Shown in pieces: positions 33,791 to 43,982 of a stretch of DNA of 64,000 nt (position 1 is its first letter; every line of letters begins with the position of its first letter). The position numbers were made by a program, and so were the translations under genes. This DNA comes from Talaromyces rugulosus. Its lineage: Eukaryota; Ascomycota; Eurotiomycetes; Eurotiales; Trichocomaceae. The stretch spans positions 4,402,001 to 4,466,000 of the forward strand of contig NC_049561.1 in NCBI RefSeq assembly GCF_013368755.1. Reading direction: 5' to 3'. The notes under the pieces were generated by a model that was given only the letters and a program-made list of their open reading frames with translations, was not told the origin of the DNA and did no database searches.

Positions 33791-35137
33791 TGCGTAGGTG
33801 ATGTTGTAACCTCGTTAGGAGATGTGATGAGGAATGGTCATGGTGAGTGTCCAAATGTTGAAGATAGACGGAGAAGGAGGAGAAAAGAAGTGAAGAGAAG
33901 TAGAAAAAGAGTCAAAAGTCATGCATTGCGTCCAAATTGGCCAATCACGGGCGGGCGATGATGTCATTCATCTACAAACACAAAAAATAAAGAAGACAAA
34001 TTAAAGAAGACCACCAGGCCTTTGAGCTGTTTACAATTAATTCTTACTTGATTGAAATTCATCAGTAATTATGCAGCTATCGACTCGGAAATTGCAAACA
34101 TATGTATGCGACTTCGTGTCACATCCGGCTTGCTTGTGTAGTACTCTTGCAGCTCATAATAAAAGCTAGAAGAGATCCTCTTGTAATGCGTATCTTTCGA
34201 GATAGATTGCCTTTATCATGACTGCTGTGCGCTAGGCCATCCATGTTATTGCCTTTTGGAGTTCGTATGCATGATACAAAGTTACATGGAAGTCTTCAAT
34301 GTTTGTTTATAACTATGACACAAACAAACATCATTTTCTTTAATAATGCGGTCGGTCGTTTCAGCAATGGTACAAACACAACCACGGCAACTAGTGCTGC
34401 GATGGCGACCAATATATGCTTAATCCTAGATTGTACTATCAACTGGTATATCAATTGACCCCTACCAAAAGCCCCCCAGCCCTTTTTGTGAAACGGTAAT
34501 ATTCGGAGCCGAAATTCTACATGTAGTTTCCGTATGGTAGCTTTCCATTTTTGGTAGTTTGTCTATTTGATAGTATTACCAAATCCGACATGGAGCTGCT
34601 TGCCTATTTTTCCAATTATATTTCATACTCACACAACCAAGTCATATCTGACAAACAGAGCCGCCGCCCCCTGACCGTTTCACAAGTACCAATATTCATA
34701 GAGTGCACTCCAACTTGACTCATATATCCTTTGGGATATCCTAATTCGGAAGCGGTTGCCGAATCGGGAAACATAAAAGCGATGATTGTCTATGAAACGG
34801 AGCGGAAATTCAATGTTTCAATAATGCAGTAAAGACTTAGACAAATAAACGAAAAAAACACGTCACAAACAAGGATGATAATATAATAGACTGCAAATAA
34901 AGCAAAACACATTGATTAATTGTTAAGAACAAATGTTATATTTCATTATAAGAGACGAAAGAACCAGGGTAAAAATATCAATTATTGTTCATACCCTTGT
35001 TCAATGTTGGAAAACACCGAAGATGATAATTGATTCTTGGGATAACTTCAAGTATATATATTTCTAGCTAGTCATACTCGCATTGAGGTTTTTTTTTTCC
35101 TGCTACAGGACAAGGTCTCAACATTTGAACGTTGGTC
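33791..35137. other. AT-rich gene-poor region with a long inverted repeat
   Basis: 1,347 bp. The first ~150 bp are the alkyltransferase promoter. From about 33960 onward the DNA becomes AT-rich and has no supported gene; short open stretches (for example 34243-34458) show no protein features. A 12-bp perfect inverted repeat bounds 34486-34685 and is listed separately. Confidence 0.5.
34486..34685. repeat. 200-bp interval bounded by 12-bp inverted repeats
   Basis: TTGTGAAACGGT at 34486-34497 and its exact complement ACCGTTTCACAA at 34674-34685 bound a non-coding 200-bp interval. This could be a decayed MITE-like element or chance in low-complexity DNA. No clear target-site duplication is visible. 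A third GAAACGG copy occurs at about 34794-34800. Confidence 0.4.
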
Positions 35138-35785
35138 ATGATATTAAAAGTTAGGGATACTAAGGCTGCTGAAATCAACAAAATGTCCGCAATGTCTCGC
35201 CAAGAGGCGATGCAAAAGTTGGCGGCTTTCAAACAGCTGCATAGCTCGAAAATTGACAATGTTCTCACGAATCGGACTTTGTACTTTCGTTTTGAACCAG
35301 GAGTTGACACAATAATTGGATCAACTGGATTTGAGGGATGTTTTGGTGTGGTTATAGTCAGCGCGCGAGGGTGCGTTGTTGCGCATATGACTCCAACAGG
35401 GAATAGTGTAAACAACGCCAAAGCCAAAATCGAGAGTTATTACAACTCGTACCCGGCAATTCTCGATGATGAAAAGGCATACATTTATGCTCAAGTCAAC
35501 TACTTTTCGGGTCCGAATCAAGGTAATGTGATGTACCCTGAATTGTACGGACAGCTATTTGCGCATCTCAAGTCCTTGCATAGCGATGGCGCTGCTCCAA
35601 CGTTGGTCAAGTACGTTGACCCGCAAGACGTCTGTCACGATCCGAAAGGTAACCCGCTTCCGGGCTTCAATTCTGACAATGCTGAGTACGCTAGTCTTGT
35701 GGTCAAATCTGGTGCAGACCAGAACTCTGCGCCCATTGTTCAATTTATCACGACTGACATGCAGTATCATGCTGTTCGTGTGTGA
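35138..35785 (+). CDS. Unrecognised single-exon protein with Cys/His deamidase-like spacing
   Basis: 215 aa from the ATG at 35138; a second in-frame ATG at 35183 (MSAMSRQEAM) is equally possible. No signal peptide or membrane segment. The centre holds GSTGFEGCFGVVIVS followed by RGCVVAHMTPTG, giving C68 and H83 fifteen residues apart between short beta-strand-like stretches, after an FEPGVDTIIG strand. This spacing resembles the Cys-His pair of CNF1/CheD-type glutamine deamidases. Similar GC..VV.VS...AH patterns are common in fungal orphan proteins, so the resemblance is only suggestive. The gene stands alone in AT-rich, gene-poor DNA. I do not assign a function. Confidence 0.6.
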   Translation: MILKVRDTKAAEINKMSAMSRQEAMQKLAAFKQLHSSKIDNVLTNRTLYFRFEPGVDTIIGSTGFEGCFGVVIVSARGCVVAHMTPTGNSVNNAKAKIESYYNSYPAILDDEKAYIYAQVNYFSGPNQGNVMYPELYGQLFAHLKSLHSDGAAPTLVKYVDPQDVCHDPKGNPLPGFNSDNAEYASLVVKSGADQNSAPIVQFITTDMQYHAVRV

Positions 35786-36874
35786 GTGGATCTTCATACT
35801 GAATTTTTGGGGCAAGGTTTAAATAATAATAATAATAATAATAATATTTTATTCAACTATGGATTCTTCTATCTCGACTATATCGAAAAGTAAAGAGATG
35901 TTTGATGTAAGTAGCCAGCCTCTATTCGCTGGATGTATTTTGCTCTCACCCTTCAAGTGTAGCCTACGACCGGGTAGTACACGTGTCGGACCAAAGGCAA
36001 ACTGTTGACTTGACTACATTTAAAAAATAATAATTACACATGATTAAACAAATCGCTGATGTCATGCAGCTGAAAAATAAAAAAAAAAGACGGAGTTGGC
36101 CGATGCGATAAGATAAGCCAAGCCGCCGCTCCCCGCATTTCGGATGTAAACACAATAATATAACATCATAATTATTTTTTTTGACAATTGCAATGGTACA
36201 TAGATAACGAGGCGGAGCTGAAATAGTGAGGCCGATAAGCCGGGCCGGTCGGCTTGTAGCCCCATGTGCCGAGAGTTTTACAAAATGCCTTGACACGTAT
36301 AAATAAATAACATGCAGTAATAACAAAAATAAGCTTCTCTCGGTGAGCAAGCTGTCCACCCAAGAGGCTGGGGTAGCCCGGGAATCACATGCCGGGGGAA
36401 GACCATTGACACGAACCGAGCAGAGCCTCACTTTGAACGAGCTCACCGATGATAAAAAGTAGAAACCGCAAGCGAGGTGGTTGGGTACTGCTACTGGATG
36501 CTGCAAATGTTGACAAATATTCATTGATTATTATTCCAGATAGCTCGTAAATCTGTAATCCTCATGATACATCGGCATATGTGGTACAGGAAAATGATAA
36601 AACAAGAACCAATACATAGACCGCCCCAATCTTGAATGTAGATAGCCACCTAAAAAGACACCCAAGAGGAAGAGACCGGAATGGAAGAAAAATAAAACAA
36701 AACATGAAGAATGCGGCTGTGTTCTGTTCCTCCTACAGCGTATCATCAGACATGGCGTGAAGATGGAAAAAAAAAAAAAAAACACTAATTGACACGATAG
36801 GGTATATGATTAAAACGCCTCCCATGAAATGGACTAGTCGTCAAGTCGTTAGGCATGCATAGAATGCCATGCGA
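35786..36874. other. Intergenic, AT-rich, no gene seen
   Basis: 1,089 bp between the orphan gene and the C2H2 factor. An (AAT)n run is at 35822-35846. Open stretches on the minus strand (36524-35964 and 36785-36531) are rich in Phe/Cys/Leu, translate T-rich DNA and lack any family pattern. Confidence 0.45.
35822..35846. repeat. (AAT)n trinucleotide microsatellite
   Basis: About eight AAT units lie about 40 bp after the stop codon of the orphan gene, probably in its 3' UTR. Confidence 0.85.
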
Positions 36875-37693
36875 CTAGTCGCACTTCCGGCGCTTAACCA
36901 CCCGCTTCGTCCCGGCGGTGAAGGCACGCTTGGGTATGTCCCAATTGTGAAGCGAGCGTAGATGCTCGGTCAGGTGGTCCTGTCTAGGAAACCCCGAATT
37001 TCCCTTGCGCCCGCAGTCTGGGACTGGACAGTCAATGTGGTTTGGATTGTGCACGCTAGTTTTGTGGCGCTTCACGTCAGCGGGGCGGGTAAAGCTACTA
37101 TTGCACTGAGGGCAAATGTAGCTTCGACCACGGCGCCTGGCAAAACAATGGGGTTAGCTCATGCGTGCACAGCAGACACGACCAGGGGGGACACACTTTG
37201 TAGGTGAAGTAGCCGCAGGAGGTGGCATTTGGCGAGGCGGCTGGAGCGGACTCGGTGACGGCAGCGCGTGCGTGACGGGCACAGGAGACGAGGCGAACGA
37301 AATTGGGCTTGCCATAGGGACGCCCGTTACCGCCAGTCCGGCGGGAGCCACCATCGAAAAGTCTCCCTCAAACGACTGGTAGGGGGATGCCGAGAAGGAA
37401 ACATTGTTTGTCAAAGCGGGCGATGGGTAGGATGGCGAGAGGCAGTAGTCTGGGGTGTAGTCCGGGGTGTAGGCTGGGGTGTAGGCTGGGGTGTAGCCGC
37501 CTGGACTGTAGGCATTCGATGGGTACAGCTCAAAGTCCGGCTGCTGCTGGACTGGCGCTACAAGGAACTGCGGCTGGTTCGATCTGAGGGAAGACGGGTT
37601 CTCGAGCCCATCGACAAAGTCGTAACGAACGAAATAGACCTGTTGCAAGACGAGTGAGCAGTGCAGTATCAGTGGGATTGGGAGAGCTACCAT
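36875..37693 (-). CDS. C2H2 zinc-finger transcription factor with YTP repeats
   Basis: Exon 1 is 37693-37197 and exon 2 is 37136-36875 (60-nt intron, donor GTGTGT, acceptor CCAG), giving 252 aa if the ATG at 37693 is used. The C-terminal ~80 residues carry two C2H2 fingers: YICPQCNSSFTRPADVKRH..H and a variant CPVPDCGRK..FPRQDHLTEHLRSLH, then a basic tail ending VKRRKCD. The middle is Pro/Ser-rich, with four tandem YTPA/YTPD units followed by YCLSPSYPSP, resembling an activation region. The start is uncertain: a good acceptor (TTGCAACAG) falls just before VYFVRYDFVDG, so the first ~18 residues may instead be intronic, with a real first exon upstream. It is probably a sequence-specific nuclear regulator; targets are unknown. 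Confidence 0.8.
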
Positions 37694-39775
37694 TGTGAGT
37701 GATCCTGACCGAGAGAGAGAGAGAGAAGAGGAAGGAGTAAGAATGAGAGAAAGGAGTAAGATGGAGAGAAACAAGTAAGATGAGGGGAGAGTAAGGTAAG
37801 ATAAGCAAAAGATGAAGAAGAATGAGCGAGATTAGGAGAAGAGGAAGAAGAAGAGTAAGAGAGGAAGAGAAGAAGAGAGAGAGAGGAGAGAGAGAGGAAG
37901 AGGAGGGCGGGTTATAAAAGCAGGCGAGGGAGGAGCGCCGAGGGCATTGATGACGGCAGCAGCAGCCGATAAACAGTGTGCTGATAGAACGGCCGTCGAA
38001 GGGCGCTAGAAGGTAGTGGGGCGCGTAGAGCGGGCTGGCTATTGGTGGGAACTCGCTAAGCGCTGAGCAACAGGCAGCTCACCGGAGCCCCACTCCCGGC
38101 CAGCCAACCAACCACCGGCGCGCATTGGCACGCAGCCCCGCCCGGATCGACGAATCCCGAGCCGCCTCCGCCGGTTCGGCCAACACCCCGCTGACGTAAT
38201 CAAGCGTGATTGGCTGGCCAGCCTTCCCCCGGGTTCCCCCAACTGTCGCCGACCGCGTCGCTTGCACTCTTATTGTCTTTTCATTGTGTATTGGGTATTC
38301 GCGTGCGTTTGCACGCTTTTTGTGCCCAATACCCCTTCCGCCACAACGGCCACCGAATGCAGTGTAGGGGGTGTAATCGGGTAATCGTCATGCAAATGAG
38401 CCGTCCCTGATGCACACACCACACACGGACGCAGCTTAAACACATCGGAAAAAAATCACGCAGTCCGAGCTTCAACGCAGCCTCATCTTGTCCCGATTTG
38501 GACTAAGGCTTCCCCGTTATTGACACGACACGGGCGGCAGTATGTATGTAGTAGTAGTATGGTACGTAGTAACTATGGTAGTGGTAGCAGACTAGCAGCA
38601 GCAGTAGCACAAGTATTTCCGCGGCCGCGGTTTGAACCATACAAAGTACAATTATTCAGTCTTGGCACGGCATCAGTTGAGGCGCCAAGTGGACCAGCGT
38701 CGATCCCCCGATCGTGACGATAATGTCAGAACTGAAAGGATCACCGGGCCACAATGGGATGATTACACCTTATTGTTGACCGACGACAACACAACGACAT
38801 TTACGCGTATGCCATTGGGCCAAATAGACAAACAAACAACCAGCCACCTCAATTTCTGGGTCAAACTGAAAAAAAAAAAAAAAAAAAAAAATTATATTGC
38901 GTGCCTGAGCCTGTTCTAGCGCGTGCTTCTGGAAGTCTCAGCTGATGCGGCCCGATTATGGTAAACTCTCCAATAATACGTCACCCGGAAAACCATGCAA
39001 ACGTAATCAATAATCAAAGAAAGCGGGAGTGATTCTGAACTAGTACGTGATATACAGAGTAGTCGTAGATGATGGTAGAGAAAAAAAGAAAAAGAAAAAA
39101 AATCCCGCAGCGGCTACATAGCATGAGGCTTTTTATCTACCATCCCGTACTTAACTAACCCAAGTTCCCTTCAAAGTGAGGCGGGCTCAGCCATCAAGAA
39201 AACGACACAACCAAAAACAAGCAAATGGCCTGAGGCACTTTCTGCTAGCCCGCTTGGCAGAGCCGCGACGACTGCGACGACTGCGACGTCTGTCGGCAGA
39301 ACCGTGCCGAATAGCGCACTGCTTGTAGCGCCATTGGCTGGAGTTGTGTAGAAGAGTTGGCGAGTGTCATCGTCAGCACGAATCAGCCTCGTGCCTGGCT
39401 CTCGACCAGACATACATACGTCGTTTATGCCGCACTCTGGCCTAGCCGCTTCCCGACGATTGTCGCGAGGTCAGCTGATGCTCGCTCGGCTCGTGACTGC
39501 CAAGAAAGACACGGCGCGATCGGGACGTCTCACTACGGTGACGTCATCATCCTGAAGCCATGCTACGAGTCTACGTGGTAAGAAACCAGTCTCGCTTTCA
39601 TCTCTCCATTCACTCGGACATGCTTCTAGCTTTACAACCATTACACTAGCAGATGCACCGGCCCATCCCATCCGAATGTTTTAGAAGAAACGAAAAAAAA
39701 AAAAAAAAAATACTAATAGCACACGTGAATCCAATATCATACTGACACACTCTCGCATGTCCAATGCAACGTAGT
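37694..39775. promoter_or_regulatory. 2-kb upstream region of the C2H2 gene
   Basis: 2,082 bp without a supported gene, unusually long for this window. From 37700 to about 37910 the + strand is almost pure GA, which is a CT-rich leader for the minus-strand C2H2 gene. A TTATAAAA element at 37912-37919 is a TATA candidate about 220 bp upstream of the ATG. 37940-38240 is GC-rich with a perfect 12-bp palindrome GGCTGGCCAGCC. Homopolymer A runs lie at about 38869-38891 and 39693-39709. Long promoters of this sort are common for developmental regulators. A small minus frame at 39413-39171 was considered and rejected. Confidence 0.5.
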
Positions 39776-41729
39776 TCAAAGATCGTCCTCTAGGTACTTG
39801 TAGATAAACTTGAAGTCTGCTTTTCGACGGTTCATCCTAGAAGATAATTAGAATTGCGTCAAGTGAAATATCCAGCCAAACTTACCATGTGCTTTCGTAG
39901 TCAAAAAACCGATACGTCCCTTGCTCGTACTCTTCTGTGATCGTCTTGGGCTCTTCGTGTCGCTGGAACCACGTTTGGAATTGCTTGTGGAACCGCCAGC
40001 TCTGGTTCTTGAGCGACTTGGCCGCCAGGTACTGCCGGTACGTCCCTTGTTGGTAGTAGAAGATGTAGAAGAGCGTGTCCGTGTCTATCCGCCCCGTGTC
40101 GAACAATCGCGGATCATCAAAGATCGGGAGCGGTTCTTGTGGGTAATACAGCGGCGTGTTGAACGGCGTCTGTGGCTTGTAATGTCGCGGCTTTTCGGCG
40201 TCACCGGGCTCTGGACACGAGTTGAGAGAAGCCGCAAGCAGTCTTTGCACCGACGCCGATGACACGCCTGCTTCTCCTCGACTCTTGGTTACTTCAAACG
40301 ATTGAATCAAGTCTTGGAGCCCTGGTGGGAGGTGGTAGATCGATTCCTGTGATGAATCCTCCTCTTCTTTATTGGCACTACTAGATCCGTTTGTTGCCTG
40401 CGTTGCTTTCGAACCACCGCCCACTTCTGCTGCCTTCTCCACAGCCGGTGTTGACGGAGCCGGGGTTGATGATGATGCGGCTTTGCTGGCAGCGTGCGAG
40501 AGCGCCGGCGATCCCATACGCAGTGGTCTTTCCGTCGGCTCTGGTGTTGAGAGTATCCGCGACGCTAGCTGGACAGAGGTCACACTGGGAGACGCCGTTG
40601 AGCCGGCTTTGGACACCGGGAGTGCCGCTGTCGATGCCGGACTGGCGCCCGGTGGAGGAGGCAAAGGAGCTATCCCGACACCGCGATCGCTTGCTGCTGC
40701 AGCTGCCGCTGCCGATGCGTATTTCAGCGTCTCACCTGGTGCGCGTGCTGGCGGTGGAGCGGGCTTCATGGGATTCGAAGTGGCCGATGTCGTTGTGGTC
40801 GGGTGCAAGGCTGCAAGAACCGGGAGAGGCGATTTCTGGGTCGATGGGCGTCGTGTCGTGGTCAGGTCAACCTTCGATTTGGGTCGTGGTTCGGAGTCGT
40901 CGTCTTGCACCGACAGTGCATCCTGTGACGATACTCGGTCGTTGTCACCGCCAAATTGGCCCTCCTCGTCTCCAATGACCAAATCATCGTAGAGCGTCTC
41001 GTCCTCGCCCGAGTAGTCGATGTTGTGCCCGTCTTCCACGTAGTATTTGATGCTGTCCTTCAATTCAGTAACCTGCGATACTTCGACCATGCCATTTTGG
41101 AGCGACCGAAGCAGCATTTCCAGCTTGTTGACGTGCCACTTATGCCGCTCCGAGATGTGCGTGATGTCGGCTAGCCGATTGGCCTTGACTTGATCCTTCT
41201 TGCCCTTCTTCACCGATGCCGAAATCGTCTCTTCCTCGGCCTCCATCGCCTCGATCCTTTGCTGCAGCTCGTCAACCATGGTGGACAGAAAGTCGCAAGC
41301 GTCGACTTTTTCCTTGTCCTTGGGGTCTAATCGGGCGTTCGAGAGGCCCTCTTTCGAGTATGCCTTTGTCTTCATCTCCTTTTCCACGGCTTTGAACTGT
41401 TCCATACACTATTATTTTTCAGTAACCGGTTAGCGCTTCTGTCTCGTTTCAACTAGGGCCTATAGGCATCGTACTGTTTCAATGGCTTTTCTTTGCTCAA
41501 GCAACGGCGTCTTGTCCTTGACTTCATTGCCGGCGGCCCACGATTTGATCTGATCTCGAAAGCGCTGCAGCTTCTTGATCTCCCGCTTCAGGTTCTCCTC
41601 GAGCTTGTCGCGCTGGGCGGTATTCGTCGTGGTCCTGATCTTCTCGTAGATGCCTTCAAAGCTCGCAATGCCCTCGGCGACCTTTTTGAAGGTCTTTTCG
41701 ATCTCTTGCTGCGTCTTGCGCGATGTCAT
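39776..41729 (-). CDS. CCR4-NOT complex subunit NOT3/NOT5
   Basis: The three exons are 41729-41475, 41408-39886 and 39836-39776, giving 612 aa. The N-terminal ~240 residues are the NOT3 coiled-coil domain (QQEIEKTFKKVAEGI, REIKKLQRFRDQIKSW, RHKWHVNKLEMLLRSL). A Ser/Pro/Ala-rich disordered linker follows. The C-terminal ~150 residues are the NOT2/3/5 box (PLYYPQEPLPIFDDP, DTLFYIFYYQQGTYRQYLAA, RFHKQFQTWFQRHEEP), ending WMNRRKADFKFIYKYLEDDL. The last 20 residues come from the third exon. NOT3/5 is part of the cytoplasmic deadenylase scaffold that initiates mRNA decay and, in yeast, senses codon optimality at the ribosomal E site. It is divergent from the tRNA deacylase gene. Confidence 0.96.
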
Positions 41730-42677
41730 TGTGCCGGCATGCGATCATGAACACCGACTCGACTGGGTGAGAGTTTTTGAGAGGGGGGAGAGGTTCAAGG
41801 AGGGGGGCGGGAGTGTTGAGAGTATCGTATGCGATGTGTCTCCTTGTAGTCGCAGGTATGGGGTCAGGCAATGGGCGTTTTTTGCTGTGTTGCTGGGGTC
41901 GGCTGGCGACTTTGGGCTGCTTGGTGAGGTTGTGCTGTCGCTGTCGCTGTCTGCTGGCCGAGCATGCCAGGGTGGGGCTGAGCCGGCATCCAGGCCAATC
42001 GCATGTCGCGCTTTCGTCCGACCTGGATATGCGGTGGCAACAAAGCAGGAATAATATCGTGTAAAATATGTTTTTAAGAAAAGGTTACCAGGCTTTTATG
42101 TGCTTTGTCTAGTCGAGTTTACTGGTGAATCGGCGGGCGTCGGTGGATGGGCTTATTCGCGAGTGGGCCATGCTGGAAAACCACCGTCTTGATATGCTCA
42201 AACAAACAATAGACAGAATCAGCCAATGGAAAAATTATATAATAATCTTAATGAGCGTAATTATACCTACTCTCAGTTAATATTTCCCAAAGAGCCTCTT
42301 GAAATCCAGACAAATGGTGGCGTCGACCGCCAATAATATCGCAGCGCCGCCGATAATAATAATGGCCCTACCGCATTAATAGTGAATAGTACTTGCCTCG
42401 ACCTTCGTTCCTCTTCCTTGTCTTCTTCTTCATCCTATTCTTCCATCTACACTCAAAATCCAAGTCGCATCGCATTGTTACAGTCTCTACTGCTTGCGAT
42501 GAATTGGCCCTCTGTTTGATCGTGACTACTGCTGGCTGTTAATAGCCGCGAATCTGTTGCCACCCACCTGGTTTGTATTTACGACGATCAGCCAACCACC
42601 TACTCTGCGCCCTGAACAATGACCGCTGACCCTTTTTTTTCTCTATCGCATAGGGATTTATCGTTGCATACGGTATA
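41730..42677. promoter_or_regulatory. Divergent intergenic region, NOT3/5 / tRNA deacylase
   Basis: 948 bp holding both promoters. It is GT-rich near 41760-42000 and AT-rich between 42200 and 42420. A small open stretch at 41650-42054 is a shadow of low-complexity DNA. No gene seen. Confidence 0.45.
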
Positions 42678-43560
42678 ATGAAGGGTAAATCCTCCCCAAA
42701 TCCTCCCAATACAGCCAGGTTTCTCACCCTCCTCTTAGCGGTCCTGCAACGCGTCAAGTCGGCCTCGGTCACCGTCGATAACCAGCTCATCTCCTCCATC
42801 GGTCGCGGAATCCTGGTGTTTGCCGGCGTGGGCAAAGAGGATACGGAAAAGGATGTCGATTCGATGGCTGCAAAAGTTTTAAAGGCCAGATTGTGGCCCG
42901 ATGAGACGAATACGAACAGCGCTGTGAGTTGCGTGTGACCGTCCATGTCGTGCAACATTTAGCTAATATGTGTTTAGTGGAAAAGGAATGTTCAGGATAT
43001 TGAAGGAGAAGTCCTATGTGGTGCGCAATATGTTTTTTTGAAAAAAAAAAATTGAAAAATAAGGCGACTGACTCGACTAGTTTCACAATTCACACTCTAC
43101 GGACACATCAAAAAAGGCAACAAACCCGATTTCCACAACGCCGCCGACGCCGAGACAGCTCGACGTCTCTACGACCGATTCGTCGCCAAAGTCCAAGACC
43201 TGTACAAAGCCGAGCGGGTCAAAAACGGCGTCTTCCAGGCGATGATGGAAGTCGAGCTGAAGAACGACGGACCGGTGGGTGTTGATTACCGCAGTGCGGA
43301 TGGAGCGGTAGGAATTACTCTTGCGCTCGTCTTCCGAGTCTCGTCGGTTTCTTCCCCGTGGAATAGAGTTGGATGGCTGACAAGAGAGACAGGTTACGAT
43401 TGAGATTTGCACGGATCTTCCCAAGTCGGAAAAGTCGGAGAGCAAGGACAAGGACAAGGACAAGGGAAACAAAGGAAAACAAGCCCAGCCCAAGACAGAG
43501 GTCGACGCAGAAGGACGAAGGCTGATCGAGTTTACGCTTCCCAAGTCGCTTTTAGAATGA
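42678..43560 (+). CDS. dtd1: D-aminoacyl-tRNA deacylase (DTD1)
   Basis: The five exons are 42678-42684, 42739-42923, 42978-43020, 43081-43274 and 43393-43560, giving 198 aa. The first exon is only 7 nt (ATGAAGG), but splicing it yields MKAVLQRVKSASVTVD, exactly the family N-terminus; reading through instead adds a hydrophobic insert not seen in the family. The catalytic blocks are SQFTLYG and the Gly-cisPro motif NDGPVTIE, the latter created by splicing of intron 4. The enzyme hydrolyses D-amino acids (for example D-Tyr) from mischarged tRNAs. The C-terminal part carries a charged insert (KSEKSESKDKDKDKG) before RLIEFTLPKSLLE, longer than bacterial DTD. Confidence 0.94.
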
Positions 43561-43982
43561 TCTTTTACAGTGATTTGGGGTAAACTGCGAGACTGGATAT
43601 CTGGCTGTATAGTAACGATGATGATACCAATTGATATAGATGTACATACCTAATAAAACGCACCATATTTTATCCTCTCGTCCATAACAGACATATAGAA
43701 ATACACACACGTAGATTAGCTTATTAGACATACATACAATAATAATATATATACAATTAATACAAGATAGATCAGAGTAGAGACCAGGCTAGCCCGATCC
43801 GGCCTAGGACGAGGGGTACCGCGAGCTGCTGCATTCTGCGGGGCTTCACGGCCAAAGAGAGCGCATGGAAGCTTCCTGAAAGCCAGTTGAGCCCTTTTCT
43901 TCGTCTTCTCCTCACTACTCAAGTGTTGTCTCTCATTACTCTCTCGGCCTCACTCACCTCACTCTACTTGACAACCCTCACA
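43561..43982. promoter_or_regulatory. Upstream region of cyclophilin-40
   Basis: 422 bp between tandem + strand genes. 43670-43760 is AT-rich (ATATATAC) and the last ~70 bp before the ATG are a CT-rich leader (CTCTCGGCCTCACTCACCTC), typical of strongly expressed fungal genes. Confidence 0.45.

Noticed and set aside
35964..36524. 186-aa minus-strand open frame
   Set aside because: Cys/Phe/Leu-rich translation of T-rich non-coding DNA with no recognisable domain and no promoter or splice signals.
38866..38891. Poly(A) run considered as a retroposon tail
   Set aside because: No adjacent reverse-transcriptase, gene copy or target-site duplication is visible; similar A runs occur elsewhere in intergenic DNA.
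39171..39413. 80-aa minus-strand frame in the C2H2 upstream region
   Set aside because: No splice context, Kozak-like start or family pattern; Ala/Val-rich composition follows from GC-rich DNA.
42685..42738. Read-through start of the tRNA deacylase without its first intron
   Set aside because: It would insert 18 residues between MK and AVLQRV, where the family has none.
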